A stretch of DNA of 64,000 nucleotides from Gymnodinialimonas sp. 202GB13-11. Its GTDB lineage: Bacteria > Pseudomonadota > Alphaproteobacteria > Rhodobacterales > Rhodobacteraceae. Below the pieces are notes generated by a model. That model was not told the DNA's origin. It did no database searches and worked only from the letters and a program-made list of their open reading frames with translations. Below, one piece after another: positions 23,892 through 33,202 of this stretch. The position numbers and the translations under genes were made by a program. The number at the start of each line of letters is the position of its first letter. Within the stretch, counting starts at the first letter, position 1. Location: positions 1,054,001 through 1,118,000 of the forward strand of contig NZ_JBFRBH010000001.1 of NCBI RefSeq assembly GCF_040932485.1, written 5' to 3'.

Positions 23892-24866
23892 ATGAAAGAC
23901 ATGGATATGACCGATATGGCGCGCAACATCGTCCGCTATGGCGAGCTCAAGCCCTGCAAGACCGCCTTCATCGACGCCCATACCCCGGGCAGCGACCAGA
24001 AGGAAAACTTCACGATCATCGGCGGCGGCGTCTCAGAGTCCGCCGATCAGCACGTCCACATCACCGACAAGATCGGCTTCAACATCGGCGCGGCAGGGCA
24101 GCCGCCCAAGTGCCGAAACTCGCTGCACTCGCACCGCACGGCAGAGGTGTTCTTCGTGCTGAAAGGCCGCTGGCGGTTTTTCTGGGGGCGCTGGGGCGAT
24201 GCCGGAGAGGTAACGCTGGAGGAAGGCGATATCTTCAACATTCCCACGGGAATCTTCCGTGGCTTCGAGAACATCGGCGACGATTACGGGATGATCATGG
24301 CGATCCTGGGCGGGGATGATGCGGGCGGTGGCGTGATCTGGGCGCCGCAGGTGATCGAAGATGCCGCTGATCACGGTCTGGTCCTGTCCGAGCAGGGCAA
24401 GCTTTACGACAGCAAGAAGGGGGAGGCGCTGCCAGATGGTGTTAGGCCGATGCCCTTGCTCACGGAAGACGAACTCAAGGCCTTCCCGGAACCGACGACG
24501 TCCGATGTCGTGCCGAATTACGTGGCGCGCTACTGGGATATGGTGGCCCTGTCCGACCGCGCACCGGCCAAGGTGATTGGCGAAAACGGCATGTTGCGGG
24601 ACAAGCCGGGGTTTGAGGTGGATTTCATCACGCGCGGATCGGCGTCCGAGGCGATGCACAGCCACGACCATGCCTCGGTGCTGATGCCCGTCAAAGGCCA
24701 TTGGCGCGTGACCTGGGAGGGCGGGGAGACGACGCTTGCCCCAGGCGACACGATGAAAGTGCCAGCAAACCTGCCCCATGCCGCCGTGCCTTCCATGACG
24801 GGGGAGGCGGGGATGTATCATGTCGTTGCCACCGACGATCCGGCAGGGGCGACTTGGAATGGCTGA
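23892..24866 (+). CDS. Two-cupin-domain protein
   Basis: A 324-residue bicupin. The first cupin lies at about residues 55-150, with LHSHRTAEVFFVLKGRWRFFWG and the second motif EGDIFNIPTGIFRGFEN. The second lies at about 230-320, with MHSHDHASVLMPVKGHWRV and PGDTMKVPANLPHAAV. Both have the His pairs that bind a metal in cupins, so a metal-dependent dioxygenase or isomerase of a ring or keto acid is likely. GAGAGGA lies just before the ATG at 23892, which rules out the longer frame from 23802. It is in the importer operon and overlaps the next gene by 8 bases. Confidence 0.87.
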   Translation: MKDMDMTDMARNIVRYGELKPCKTAFIDAHTPGSDQKENFTIIGGGVSESADQHVHITDKIGFNIGAAGQPPKCRNSLHSHRTAEVFFVLKGRWRFFWGRWGDAGEVTLEEGDIFNIPTGIFRGFENIGDDYGMIMAILGGDDAGGGVIWAPQVIEDAADHGLVLSEQGKLYDSKKGEALPDGVRPMPLLTEDELKAFPEPTTSDVVPNYVARYWDMVALSDRAPAKVIGENGMLRDKPGFEVDFITRGSASEAMHSHDHASVLMPVKGHWRVTWEGGETTLAPGDTMKVPANLPHAAVPSMTGEAGMYHVVATDDPAGATWNG

Positions 24867-25563
24867 TATCCCCGTAGATTTGCTGGCCCTTCTGCGCCAG
24901 GTCGACACGCCCACCGTCTGCAACGCCATCGAAGTCGCGCAAGGCGGGCGCGGCTTCAACCGCTTCACACGCGGCACGATGCAGCATTCCAAACCCGGTG
25001 ATCCACCCATCGTGGGCCGGGCCCGGACCGCCAAGATCGCGGGCCTTGCCCCGCCGCAAGAAGCGCCGGACGTCATCAAGGCGCGGCGGATGGAGTATTT
25101 CCGCTCGATGGCCGACGGCGATGGCCCGACCTGCGCGGTTGTCGAAGATCTCGACTACCCGAATTGCATCGCCGGTTGGTGGGGCGAGGTGCATGTCGCC
25201 GTCCATAAGGGTCTGGGATTGGCTGGGGCCGTGACCAATGGCGTGATGCGGGATCTCGACGTGATTGATGATGGGTTCCCAGTGCTGGCAGGCTCTGTCG
25301 GGGTGAGCCACGGTTTTGTCCATGTGCGAGAGATCGGCACGCCCGTCTCGATCATGGGCTTACAAGTCGCGCAGGGCGAATTGGTCCATGCTGACCGCCA
25401 TGGCGCATTGGTCGTGCCGGAGGATGTGATCCCCAAACTGAAGGCCGCGATTGAAACAGTCGTCGCCTCTGAGGCCATCGTGCTTGGACCAGCCCGTGAG
25501 GACGGCTTCGATATCGAAAAATTGGCCGAAGCTTGGGCCAAGTTCGAGGCTGCGCGCACATAG
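24859..25563 (+). CDS. RraA/HMG-aldolase family protein
   Basis: A 234-residue protein of the family that holds RraA, an RNase E inhibitor, and class II pyruvate aldolases (4-hydroxy-4-methyl-2-oxoglutarate and 4-carboxy-4-hydroxy-2-oxoadipate aldolase). The pattern is DTPTVCNAIE near residue 13, VTNGVMRDLDVI near 120 (the G-x-x-R-D substrate and metal motif) and ADRHGALVVPEDV near 178. The intact R-D pair points to an aldolase or decarboxylase rather than to RraA itself. It is the last gene of the importer operon and overlaps the bicupin gene. Cleaving a hydroxy-keto acid formed by upstream steps would complete a catabolic route; the substrate is inferred only. Confidence 0.85.
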   Translation: MADIPVDLLALLRQVDTPTVCNAIEVAQGGRGFNRFTRGTMQHSKPGDPPIVGRARTAKIAGLAPPQEAPDVIKARRMEYFRSMADGDGPTCAVVEDLDYPNCIAGWWGEVHVAVHKGLGLAGAVTNGVMRDLDVIDDGFPVLAGSVGVSHGFVHVREIGTPVSIMGLQVAQGELVHADRHGALVVPEDVIPKLKAAIETVVASEAIVLGPAREDGFDIEKLAEAWAKFEAART

Positions 25564-25973
25564 CTAATCCAACCCCGTGGGGAACCCGCCTGGCTTTCGC
25601 ATGGCCTGCGTGAGCGGCAGGTCGCGGTCGCTTTGACGCGGCGCTATGCGTTGCCAACTTGCCGTTGCGTTAACTGAACACCTGTACACAGCTTCGGTAG
25701 ATTGACGCTCTGGTGCAGCTAGCTTGCGCCTTTCCGCGAAGCGCGGTCTGAAATTTACTCACGGAAAAATAGGTAAATTACTGCAAAACATAGATAAAAA
25801 CCGTATCTGAAAAGAAATTTGCAACTCACCTCCTGGTTGCATGGAAAGATTTACCAAATAAAAACTATTTGATCTGCCACAACATGCTGGCTGCTGAACC
25901 TTGTGTAGCTTCTGTCGCAAGGGACGCTTTGGGGAAAAGTGTCCACCGGTCCGAATGCGCAGGAGGAAGCATC
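25564..25973 (+). promoter_or_regulatory. Regulatory gap upstream of acs, AT-rich with TGCAA motifs
   Basis: No gene is seen in these 410 bases. The right half becomes AT-rich (25750-25870), as promoters in this GC-rich genome are. An imperfect palindrome GCAAC-N10-GTTGC lies at 25821-25840, extended to TTTGCAAC on the left, and another TGCAAAA lies near 25783. TTTGC-type boxes are the known sites of short-chain fatty acyl-CoA regulators (PccR/RamB group) in related bacteria, which would suit an acetate operon. AGGAGG at 25961-25966 is the acs ribosome site. Confidence 0.4.
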
Positions 25974-27920
25974 ATGAAGGACGCCGTCCAGAAAGGCTCG
26001 ACCAAACCGACACCGCATGTGGATGCAGCAGGCTATGCCAGCATGTACGCAGAGTCGGTTGAAAACCCGGATGCGTTCTGGGAAGAGCAGGGCAAGCGGA
26101 TCGACTGGATCAAGCCTTACACGAAGGTCAAGAACACCAGCTTCGCGCCCGGCAATATCGACATCCGTTGGTATGAGGATGGCACGCTGAACGTCAGTGC
26201 CAATTGCATCGACCGCCACCTCGAGGCGCGCGGTGATCAGACCGCCATCATCTGGGAGCCTGACAGCCCCGAGGATGAGGCGCTGCATATCACCTACCGT
26301 CAGTTGCATGCCGAAGTAAGCAAGATGGCGAATGTTCTGAAAGAACTCGGCGTGACGAAGGGCGACCGTGTCGTCCTCTACCTGCCGATGATCCCGGAAG
26401 CCGCCTATGCGATGCTGGCCTGCGCACGGATCGGGGCCATTCATTCCATCGTTTTCGCGGGCTTCTCCGCCGATGCGCTTGGTGCACGGATCAACGCCTG
26501 TGACGCAAAGGTGGTCATCACCGCCGATGGCGCACCGCGTGGTGGACGGGTCACGAAGCTGAAGGACAACGTTAATCAGGCACTGCTGCACGATATGGAC
26601 GCTGTGAAGTGTCTTGTTGTGAAGCGGACCGGCGAACAGGTCGCGTGGCGCGATGGTCTCGATTTCTGGCTGCACGAGATGGCGGAAAAGGTCAGCGCCG
26701 ATTGCACGCCGGAGGAGATGGCCGCGGAAGACCCGCTGTTCATTCTCTATACCTCCGGTTCGACCGGCCAGCCCAAGGGCGTGGTGCACACGACCGGCGG
26801 CTACATCGTCTACGCCGCGATGACCCACGAATATACGTTTGACTACCATGACGGCGACATCTTCTGGTGTACCGCTGACGTCGGCTGGGTCACAGGACAC
26901 AGCTATATCGTCTACGGCCCGCTGGCCAACGGTGGCACAACGATCATGTTCGAAGGCGTGCCGACTTACCCCGATGCCGGCCGGTTCTGGGCCGTTTGCG
27001 AGAAGCACAAGGTCAACCAATTCTACACGGCCCCCACCGCGATCCGTGCCCTGATGGGCAAGGGGAATGAGTGGGTCGAGAAGTATGACCTGAGCGATCT
27101 GCGGGTTCTGGGATCGGTGGGTGAGCCGATCAACCCGGAGGCGTGGAACTGGTACAATGACGTTGTGGGTAAGGGGAATTGCCCCATCGTCGACACCTTC
27201 TGGCAGACCGAAACCGGCGGTCACATGATGACACCGCTGCCTTTTGCCACCAAGCTCAAGCCCGGCGCGGCGCAGCAGCCGTTCTTCGGCGTGCAGCCCG
27301 TGGTGCTGGAGCCGACCTCCGGCGAAGTGGTTGAAGGCAATGGCGTCGAAGGCGTGCTTTGCATGGCCGATAGCTGGCCGGGTCAGATGCGGACCGTATG
27401 GGGCGACCATGAACGGTTCGAGAAGACCTATTTCAGCGACTACAAAGGCTACTATTTCTCAGGCGATGGCTGCCGCCGCGATGAGGATGGAGACTACTGG
27501 ATCACGGGTCGTGTGGACGATGTGATCAACGTCTCCGGCCACCGGATGGGCACCGCGGAAGTCGAAAGCGCGCTGGTGGCCCATGCCAAGGTCGCCGAGT
27601 CCGCCGTGGTCGGCTACCCCCATGACGTCAAAGGGCAGGGCATCTACGCCTATGTCACGCTCATGCAGGGCGAAGAGCCCTCCGATGAGCTGCGCAAGGA
27701 GCTTGAGACTTGGGTCCGCTCCGAGATTGGCCCGATTGCCAAGCCCGACCTGATCCAATGGGCGCCGGGCCTGCCCAAGACCCGTTCCGGCAAGATCATG
27801 CGCCGCATCCTGCGCAAGATTGCCGAGGATGATTTCGGCGCGCTTGGCGACACGTCCACGCTGGCCGAACCGGAAGTGGTTGACGATCTGATCGCCAACC
27901 GCATGAACCGGAGGGATTGA
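25974..27920 (+). CDS. acs: Acetyl-CoA synthetase, AMP-forming
   Basis: A 648-residue enzyme that turns acetate, ATP and CoA into acetyl-CoA, AMP and PPi. P-loop motif [19 protein letters not shown] (near residue 262), the acetate-pocket stretch ending [13 protein letters not shown], and [12 protein letters not shown] are typical of Acs. The C-terminal [11 protein letters not shown] carries the lysine that is shut off by acetylation in this family. Length matches the E. coli protein. A strong AGGAGG precedes the ATG at 25974; the frame upstream to 25869 is not needed. It leads an operon with an adenylate kinase, a symporter and signalling proteins. Confidence 0.96.
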   Translation: MKDAVQKGSTKPTPHVDAAGYASMYAESVENPDAFWEEQGKRIDWIKPYTKVKNTSFAPGNIDIRWYEDGTLNVSANCIDRHLEARGDQTAIIWEPDSPEDEALHITYRQLHAEVSKMANVLKELGVTKGDRVVLYLPMIPEAAYAMLACARIGAIHSIVFAGFSADALGARINACDAKVVITADGAPRGGRVTKLKDNVNQALLHDMDAVKCLVVKRTGEQVAWRDGLDFWLHEMAEKVSADCTPEEMAAEDPLFILYTSGSTGQPKGVVHTTGGYIVYAAMTHEYTFDYHDGDIFWCTADVGWVTGHSYIVYGPLANGGTTIMFEGVPTYPDAGRFWAVCEKHKVNQFYTAPTAIRALMGKGNEWVEKYDLSDLRVLGSVGEPINPEAWNWYNDVVGKGNCPIVDTFWQTETGGHMMTPLPFATKLKPGAAQQPFFGVQPVVLEPTSGEVVEGNGVEGVLCMADSWPGQMRTVWGDHERFEKTYFSDYKGYYFSGDGCRRDEDGDYWITGRVDDVINVSGHRMGTAEVESALVAHAKVAESAVVGYPHDVKGQGIYAYVTLMQGEEPSDELRKELETWVRSEIGPIAKPDLIQWAPGLPKTRSGKIMRRILRKIAEDDFGALGDTSTLAEPEVVDDLIANRMNRRD

Positions 27921-27923
27921 GCG

Positions 27924-28604
27924 ATGGATGGAGCAACAACAGCCGCCACCACGCCGATCCTGATCCTGCTGGGGCCACCGGGCGCGGGCAAGGGCACGCA
28001 AGCGCGCAAGCTGGAGGAAGGCTTCGGCCTGATCCAGCTGTCCACCGGTGATCTTCTGCGCGCCGCCGTGGCGGCCGGGACCGAAGCCGGGAAATCCGCC
28101 GAAGCTGTGATGAAGGCCGGTGGTCTTGTGAGCGACGAGATCGTGCTTGCCATTCTCACCGACCGTCTGGCGCAGGACGATTGCGCCAAGGGCGTGGTGC
28201 TCGACGGCTTCCCCCGCACCACTGCTCAGGCTGAGGCGCTGGACGCCATGCTGGCCGAGCGGGGGCAGGGCATCAGTGCCGTCATCTCGCTGGAGGTGGA
28301 TGATGAGGCGATGGTGCGCCGCGTCGCAGGCCGCTTCACCTGCGGCAATTGCGGCGAGGGGTTCCATGAGGATTTCAAGCCCACGGCCATCGACGGCGTC
28401 TGCGATGCCTGCGGGTCGCGCAACATGACCCGCCGGGCGGACGACAACGCGGACACCGCGCGGTCTCGCCTGCAGGCATACCACGAACAGACTGCCCCGC
28501 TCGTCGCTTACTACGACGCGCGCGGCACGCTCGCCCGGGTCGATGCGATGGGCGACATCGAAGACATCAGCACACAGATCAGCCGGATCGTCGCATCCGC
28601 CTGA
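27924..28604 (+). CDS. adk: Adenylate kinase, zinc-lid type, in the acs operon
   Basis: A 226-residue long-form adenylate kinase that makes 2 ADP from ATP and AMP. The P-loop is LLGPPGAGKGTQA (residues about 15-27), the AMP-binding part LSTGDLLRAA and LDGFPRTTAQA. The lid has CGNC near 145 and CDAC near 165, the four-cysteine zinc site. An N-terminal tail of ten residues (MDGATTAATT) is longer than in the housekeeping enzyme. It starts 3 bases after the acs stop. Since Acs releases AMP, a linked kinase would clear it. Housekeeping adk normally lies in a ribosomal protein cluster, which is absent here, so this is probably a second copy. Confidence 0.93.
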   Translation: MDGATTAATTPILILLGPPGAGKGTQARKLEEGFGLIQLSTGDLLRAAVAAGTEAGKSAEAVMKAGGLVSDEIVLAILTDRLAQDDCAKGVVLDGFPRTTAQAEALDAMLAERGQGISAVISLEVDDEAMVRRVAGRFTCGNCGEGFHEDFKPTAIDGVCDACGSRNMTRRADDNADTARSRLQAYHEQTAPLVAYYDARGTLARVDAMGDIEDISTQISRIVASA

Positions 28605-28681
28605 CCGCTTTGCGGCGCCCGGTTGGGCGGCACCAAGACCCATTCAGAAACGACCTCAGACACACAAAGAGGAGGACAGTC

Positions 28682-28966
28682 ATGGTCGACAATCCAAACG
28701 AGGCTCCAGCCGCGACCGGGGAGGACACGGTCTACTGGAAAACCAACATCCGCATCATCATGGCCTGCCTTGCCATCTGGGCGCTCGTATCCTTCGGCTT
28801 CGGCATCGTGCTGCGCCCCATGCTCTCGGGCATCGGCGTCGGCGGCACCGATCTGGGCTTCTGGTTCGCGCAGCAAGGCTCGATCCTGTGCTTCCTGGCA
28901 CTGATCTTCTTCTACGCCTGGCGGATGAACAAACTCGACAAGCAATACGGCGTGGATGAGGAGTAA
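28682..28966 (+). CDS. Sodium/solute symporter small subunit (DUF4212)
   Basis: A 94-residue membrane protein with two hydrophobic segments at about residues 26-47 (IIMACLAIWALVSFGFGI) and 62-82 (FWFAQQGSILCFLALIFFYA). It ends RMNKLDKQYGVDEE. This matches DUF4212, the small partner of the VC_2705-type sodium:solute symporters. It lies 6 bases upstream of the large subunit gene, the usual arrangement. GGAGG lies before the ATG at 28682. Confidence 0.92.
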   Translation: MVDNPNEAPAATGEDTVYWKTNIRIIMACLAIWALVSFGFGIVLRPMLSGIGVGGTDLGFWFAQQGSILCFLALIFFYAWRMNKLDKQYGVDEE

Positions 28967-28972
28967 TCAGCC

Positions 28973-30754
28973 ATGGACCAGTTTACCCTTAACTTGCTGT
29001 TTGTAGGCGCATCTTTCGCGCTCTACATCGGCATTGCTGTGTGGGCCCGTGCGGGTTCGACCAGCGAATTTTACGCCGCCGGTCGCGGCGTTCACCCGGT
29101 CACCAACGGTATGGCCACCGCGGCAGACTGGATGTCTGCGGCCTCGTTCATCTCGATGGCGGGCCTCATTGCCTTCACCGGCTACGACAACTCGTCCTTC
29201 CTGATGGGTTGGACGGGCGGCTACGTGCTTCTGGCCCTGCTTCTGGCGCCTTACCTGCGCAAGTTCGGCAAGTTCACCGTGTCCGAGTTCATCGGTGATC
29301 GCTTCTACTCCAAGACCGCGCGCCTTGTGGCCGTGATCTGCCTGTTGGTGGCCTCCATCACTTACGTGATCGGCCAGATGCAGGGCGTCGGCATTGCCTT
29401 CGGACGCTTCCTTGAAATCGACGCCTTCTGGGGCCTGCTCATCGGCGCCTGTGTGGTCTTCGCCTATGCCGTGTTCGGCGGCATGAAGGGTGTGACCTAC
29501 ACTCAAGTCGCGCAGTACTGCGTTCTGATCACCGCCTACACGATCCCGGCTGTGTTCATCTCGCTGCAATTGACGGGCAATCCGATCCCGGCTTTGGGCC
29601 TCTTTGGCTCGACCGAGAGTGGTGAGCCGCTTCTGGCGACGCTGAACCAGATCGTCACCGATCTTGGCTTCAACGAATACACCGCCGCCCATGGCTCGAC
29701 CATCAACATGGTGCTCTTCACCTTGTCGCTGATGATCGGTACCGCGGGTCTGCCCCACGTCATCATGCGCTTCTTCACGGTGCCCAAGGTGTCTGACGCC
29801 CGCTGGTCGGCCGGTTGGACGCTGGTGTTCATTGCGCTGCTGTACCTGACGGCTCCGGCTGTGGGGGCCATGGCACGCCTGAACATCTCCGAGATGATGT
29901 GGCCCAACGGCACGGGCGGCGATGCTGTCAGTGTTGAGACCATCGAAAACGATCCCGACTATGCCTGGATGGGTACCTGGGCGGCCACTGGCCTTCTGGG
30001 TTGGGAGGATCGCAACGGCGACGGCATGATCCAGTACTACAACGACGCGAACCCTGATCTTCAGGAACGCGCCGCAGCGGCTGGCTGGGAAGGCAATGAG
30101 CTGACCAACTTCAACCGCGACATCCTGGTGCTGGCCAACCCCGAGATTGCCAACCTTCCGGGCTGGGTGATCGGCCTTGTGGCAGCAGGCGGCCTTGCGG
30201 CGGCTCTGTCCACGGCAGCGGGTCTTCTGCTGGCGATCTCTTCGGCGGTCTCGCATGACCTACTGAAAGGTCAGCTGACGCCGAACATGTCTGAGAAGTC
30301 CGAGCTCTTGGCAGCGCGGATCTCGATGGCAGCGGCAATTGTGGTGGCGGTTCTTCTGGGCCTCAACCCACCAGGATTTGCGGCGCAAACCGTGGCCTTG
30401 GCCTTCGGCTTGGCGGCAGCCTCGATCTTCCCCGCACTGATGATGGGCATCTTCTCTAAGCGCATCAACAACACCGGGGCCGTGGCAGGTATGCTGGCCG
30501 GTCTGGTCGTCACTTTGGTCTACATCTTCCTGCACAAGGGCTGGCTGTTCATCCCGGACACCAACTCCTTCACGGATGCAGACCCGCTGCTTGGGCCGAT
30601 CAAGTCGACCTCGTTCGGCGCCATCGGTGCAGCGATCAACTTCGCGGTGGCGTATATCGTCTCCGGTATGACGAAGGAGACGCCGCAGCACATCAAGGAC
30701 CTGGTGGAAAGCGTCCGCATCCCGCGTGGTGCCGGTGCGGCAAGCGACCACTAA
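28973..30754 (+). CDS. Sodium:solute symporter, VC_2705/ActP-like
   Basis: A 593-residue inner-membrane symporter of the SSS family with about 13 membrane segments. Family motifs are AAGRGVHPVTNGMATAADW near residue 35 (sodium and substrate site), then SAASFISMAGLIAF, and GTAGLPHVIMRFFTVP near 255, then GLAAALSTAAGLLLAIS near 405. A hydrophilic insert lies at about residues 305-385, a mark of this subfamily. With acs next to it, short-chain carboxylates such as acetate are the likely substrate. It works with the DUF4212 protein just upstream. Confidence 0.93.
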   Translation: MDQFTLNLLFVGASFALYIGIAVWARAGSTSEFYAAGRGVHPVTNGMATAADWMSAASFISMAGLIAFTGYDNSSFLMGWTGGYVLLALLLAPYLRKFGKFTVSEFIGDRFYSKTARLVAVICLLVASITYVIGQMQGVGIAFGRFLEIDAFWGLLIGACVVFAYAVFGGMKGVTYTQVAQYCVLITAYTIPAVFISLQLTGNPIPALGLFGSTESGEPLLATLNQIVTDLGFNEYTAAHGSTINMVLFTLSLMIGTAGLPHVIMRFFTVPKVSDARWSAGWTLVFIALLYLTAPAVGAMARLNISEMMWPNGTGGDAVSVETIENDPDYAWMGTWAATGLLGWEDRNGDGMIQYYNDANPDLQERAAAAGWEGNELTNFNRDILVLANPEIANLPGWVIGLVAAGGLAAALSTAAGLLLAISSAVSHDLLKGQLTPNMSEKSELLAARISMAAAIVVAVLLGLNPPGFAAQTVALAFGLAAASIFPALMMGIFSKRINNTGAVAGMLAGLVVTLVYIFLHKGWLFIPDTNSFTDADPLLGPIKSTSFGAIGAAINFAVAYIVSGMTKETPQHIKDLVESVRIPRGAGAASDH

Positions 30755-30862
30755 GGCCCCTTGGCATCGCCGCGACCTCTCCCATGCGGCGATGCCCCAT
30801 TAACGACCCGAGCCTGTCCGCCTTTCACGGCGAGCAGGAACGCCATTTCCAGGAAAAGCGAC

Positions 30863-32683
30863 ATGTCCCTTTCGGTTGAACTGATCCGCTTTCTTGCGTC
30901 CGTCCATCCCTACGACACGCTGACTGAAGCCGAATTGGGCGCTCTGGCCGAGCATTGCAGCCTGGCTGAAATGTCCGCAGGCCAGCAGGTTTTCGGCGTG
31001 GGGGATGTAGTCGAATACCTCTATCTGCTCGTCGCCGGTGAGGTTGAGGTGTTTGATGAGGTCGGCGCCCCGTTATCCTTCCTTGGACCGCGAAACTCGT
31101 TCGGTGAACGCGCAATTCTGCGGGGAACGCACGCCAGCCGTACGGCGATTGTCTTCGCCGATGCCGCGATGATCCGCATTCCCGCCGCGACGCTGAACGC
31201 TTTGATCGCGCAACATCCCGCGGTCGCACGGTTCTTTGACCGAACGGGACGCGCACAACCCGCCAAGCGCGACCTCGCCACCATGGCGGTTGAGGGGTTG
31301 ATGACCCGCGATCCGGTCGTTTGCCCGCCCGATTCCACGATCCGAGAGGCCGCGTCGAAGATGTATGCGCAGCGCATTTCCTCCATCTGCATTGCCCAAG
31401 ACGGTGCATTTCAAGGCATCGTCACCCTGCGCGACATGAACGGGAAGGTCGTTGTCGAAGGCGCGGACCCGACGGCTGATGTGGCCACGATCATGACCCG
31501 CGCGCCCCTGACCCTTGGCCCAAAGGCCCTTGTGACTGATGTGCTGCATCTGATGGTCGAACGCGGCATTGGGCACGTTCCCATTGCCGAAGGTGAGACC
31601 CTTGTCGGCATCGTTACGCAAACTGACCTGACCCGCGCGCAGGCCATGACCTCCGCCGATCTGGTGGGCCGTGTTTCCAAGGCGCAGGACGCGGCACAGA
31701 TGGCGCGTGCGACAGCCGAAATCCCGCAGCTTCTGGTCCAACTTATCTCCAGCGGCTCACGGCATGAGGTCGTCACGCGCCTGATCACCGACATCGCCGA
31801 TACCGCAACGCGCCGCCTTCTGGCGCTGGCTGAAGCAGAACTTGGCGCGCCACCGGTGCCCTACCTTTGGCTCGCCTGCGGCAGCCAGGGACGGCAGGAA
31901 CAAACCGGCGTCTCCGACCAAGACAATTGCCTGATCCTGTCAGACGATGTGACCGAGGCCGACATGCCCTATTTCGAAGCGCTCGCGCGTTTCGTCTGCG
32001 ACGGCCTCAACACCATCGGCTATGTCTATTGCCCGGGCGACATGATGGCCACCAATCCACGGTGGCGGCAGCCGCTGTCTGTCTGGCGCAGCTATTTCGA
32101 CGGCTGGATCGCCAAGCCCAACCCCGAGGCGCAGATGCTCGCCTCCGTCATGTTTGACCTGCGCCCCATCGGCGGCGATACCAGCCTGTTTGACGGGCTC
32201 CAGGCCGAAACACTCAGGAAAGCCTCCGCCAATTCCATCTTCGTGGCCCACATGGTGGCAAATTCGCTCAAGCATTACCCACCGCTCGGGCTGCTGCGCG
32301 GGCTGGCGACGATCCGCGCGGGCGAACATCGCAACCAGCTCGACATGAAACACAACGGGGTGGTGCCTATTACCGATCTGGGCCGCATCTACGCGCTGCA
32401 AGGACAATTGGCCCCGGTGAACACCCGCGCCCGGCTGGAAGCGGCGATGGAGGCAGGCGTTTTGTCCGTGACGGGAGGGGCCGACCTTTTGGATGCCTAT
32501 GATCTGATCGCCACCATGCGACTGGAGGATCAAGTGAGCCAGATCAAAGCGGGCGATGCACCTGACAATTACCTTGATCCCGCGACGCTGTCGGATTTCG
32601 AACGCAGCCATCTGCGCGACGCGTTTGTTGTGGTAAAAACCATGCAATCGGCCGCCGGGTCAGGGAAGGGAGCTTTGTCCTGA
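30863..32683 (+). CDS. cNMP-binding/CBS/DUF294 nucleotidyltransferase-like protein
   Basis: A 606-residue cytoplasmic signalling protein. It has a cyclic-nucleotide-binding-like domain (about residues 15-120), a CBS pair that binds adenine nucleotides (about 145-265), and a DUF294 nucleotidyltransferase domain with ACGSQGRQEQTGVSDQDN near 335-352. The G-S-x-G-R and D-x-D pattern is the active-site motif of GlnD/GlnE-type transferases. A DUF294 C-terminal domain follows to the end. Such genes accompany VC_2705-type symporters in many marine bacteria and probably tie transport or acetate use to energy state. The ATG at 30863 follows AGGAAAAGCG. Its stop overlaps the next start. Confidence 0.9.
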   Translation: MSLSVELIRFLASVHPYDTLTEAELGALAEHCSLAEMSAGQQVFGVGDVVEYLYLLVAGEVEVFDEVGAPLSFLGPRNSFGERAILRGTHASRTAIVFADAAMIRIPAATLNALIAQHPAVARFFDRTGRAQPAKRDLATMAVEGLMTRDPVVCPPDSTIREAASKMYAQRISSICIAQDGAFQGIVTLRDMNGKVVVEGADPTADVATIMTRAPLTLGPKALVTDVLHLMVERGIGHVPIAEGETLVGIVTQTDLTRAQAMTSADLVGRVSKAQDAAQMARATAEIPQLLVQLISSGSRHEVVTRLITDIADTATRRLLALAEAELGAPPVPYLWLACGSQGRQEQTGVSDQDNCLILSDDVTEADMPYFEALARFVCDGLNTIGYVYCPGDMMATNPRWRQPLSVWRSYFDGWIAKPNPEAQMLASVMFDLRPIGGDTSLFDGLQAETLRKASANSIFVAHMVANSLKHYPPLGLLRGLATIRAGEHRNQLDMKHNGVVPITDLGRIYALQGQLAPVNTRARLEAAMEAGVLSVTGGADLLDAYDLIATMRLEDQVSQIKAGDAPDNYLDPATLSDFERSHLRDAFVVVKTMQSAAGSGKGALS

Positions 32684-33201
32684 TGTTCATCGAATTGATT
32701 GCCACAGCCTTTGCGGGCATCGCCTGCGCCGGGATCGCCATGCTGCTCAACCGCATTACAGGGCGTCGCCTGCCGCGTTGGTTGACGCCGGTTGCGGCGG
32801 GTTTGGGGATGTTGGCGATGACAATCTCCAACGAATACACATGGTTCGACCGCACGGCCGAGGAGCTGCCGGAAGGCATCGAGATCGCCATGACGGTTGA
32901 AAACCAAAGCTGGTTCCGCCCGTGGACCCGCGCCTATCCTTACGTCGAACGCTTCGTGGCCGTCGATACCGGCACCGCGCGCACGAATGAGGCTTTGCCA
33001 GATCAGCGCTTGGCCGACCTCTATTTCTTTGGCCGCTGGTCGCCCGTGAACCAAGCGCCGATGCTGTTTGATTGCGCCGAGGCGCGCTCAGCCCTGCTGA
33101 TCGATGGCGCGGACTTCGCGGCAGACGGCACCGTGACCGACGCTGCGTGGGAGCAGATGCCCGAAGACGATCCGATCCTCACCCTCGTGTGCGAGACCTG
33201 A
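32683..33201 (+). CDS. Inner-membrane protein of the symporter operon, unknown family
   Basis: A 172-residue protein with two N-terminal membrane segments (about residues 3-22 and 33-50). A hydrophilic domain of about 120 residues with two cysteines (FDCAEAR and TLVCET) follows. The domain contains NEYTWFDRTAEELPEG and FGRWSPVNQAPMLFDC. I do not know the family. The ATG overlaps the stop of the DUF294 gene and the next gene starts 1 base after its stop, so it belongs to the same unit. It is a likely accessory or sensor part of the operon. Confidence 0.75.
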   Translation: MFIELIATAFAGIACAGIAMLLNRITGRRLPRWLTPVAAGLGMLAMTISNEYTWFDRTAEELPEGIEIAMTVENQSWFRPWTRAYPYVERFVAVDTGTARTNEALPDQRLADLYFFGRWSPVNQAPMLFDCAEARSALLIDGADFAADGTVTDAAWEQMPEDDPILTLVCET

Positions 33202-33202
33202 C

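Noticed and set aside
25851-27410. A 519-residue minus-strand frame opposite acs
   Set aside because: The plus-strand acs gene is fully conserved, and the antisense product has no recognisable domain or ribosome site.
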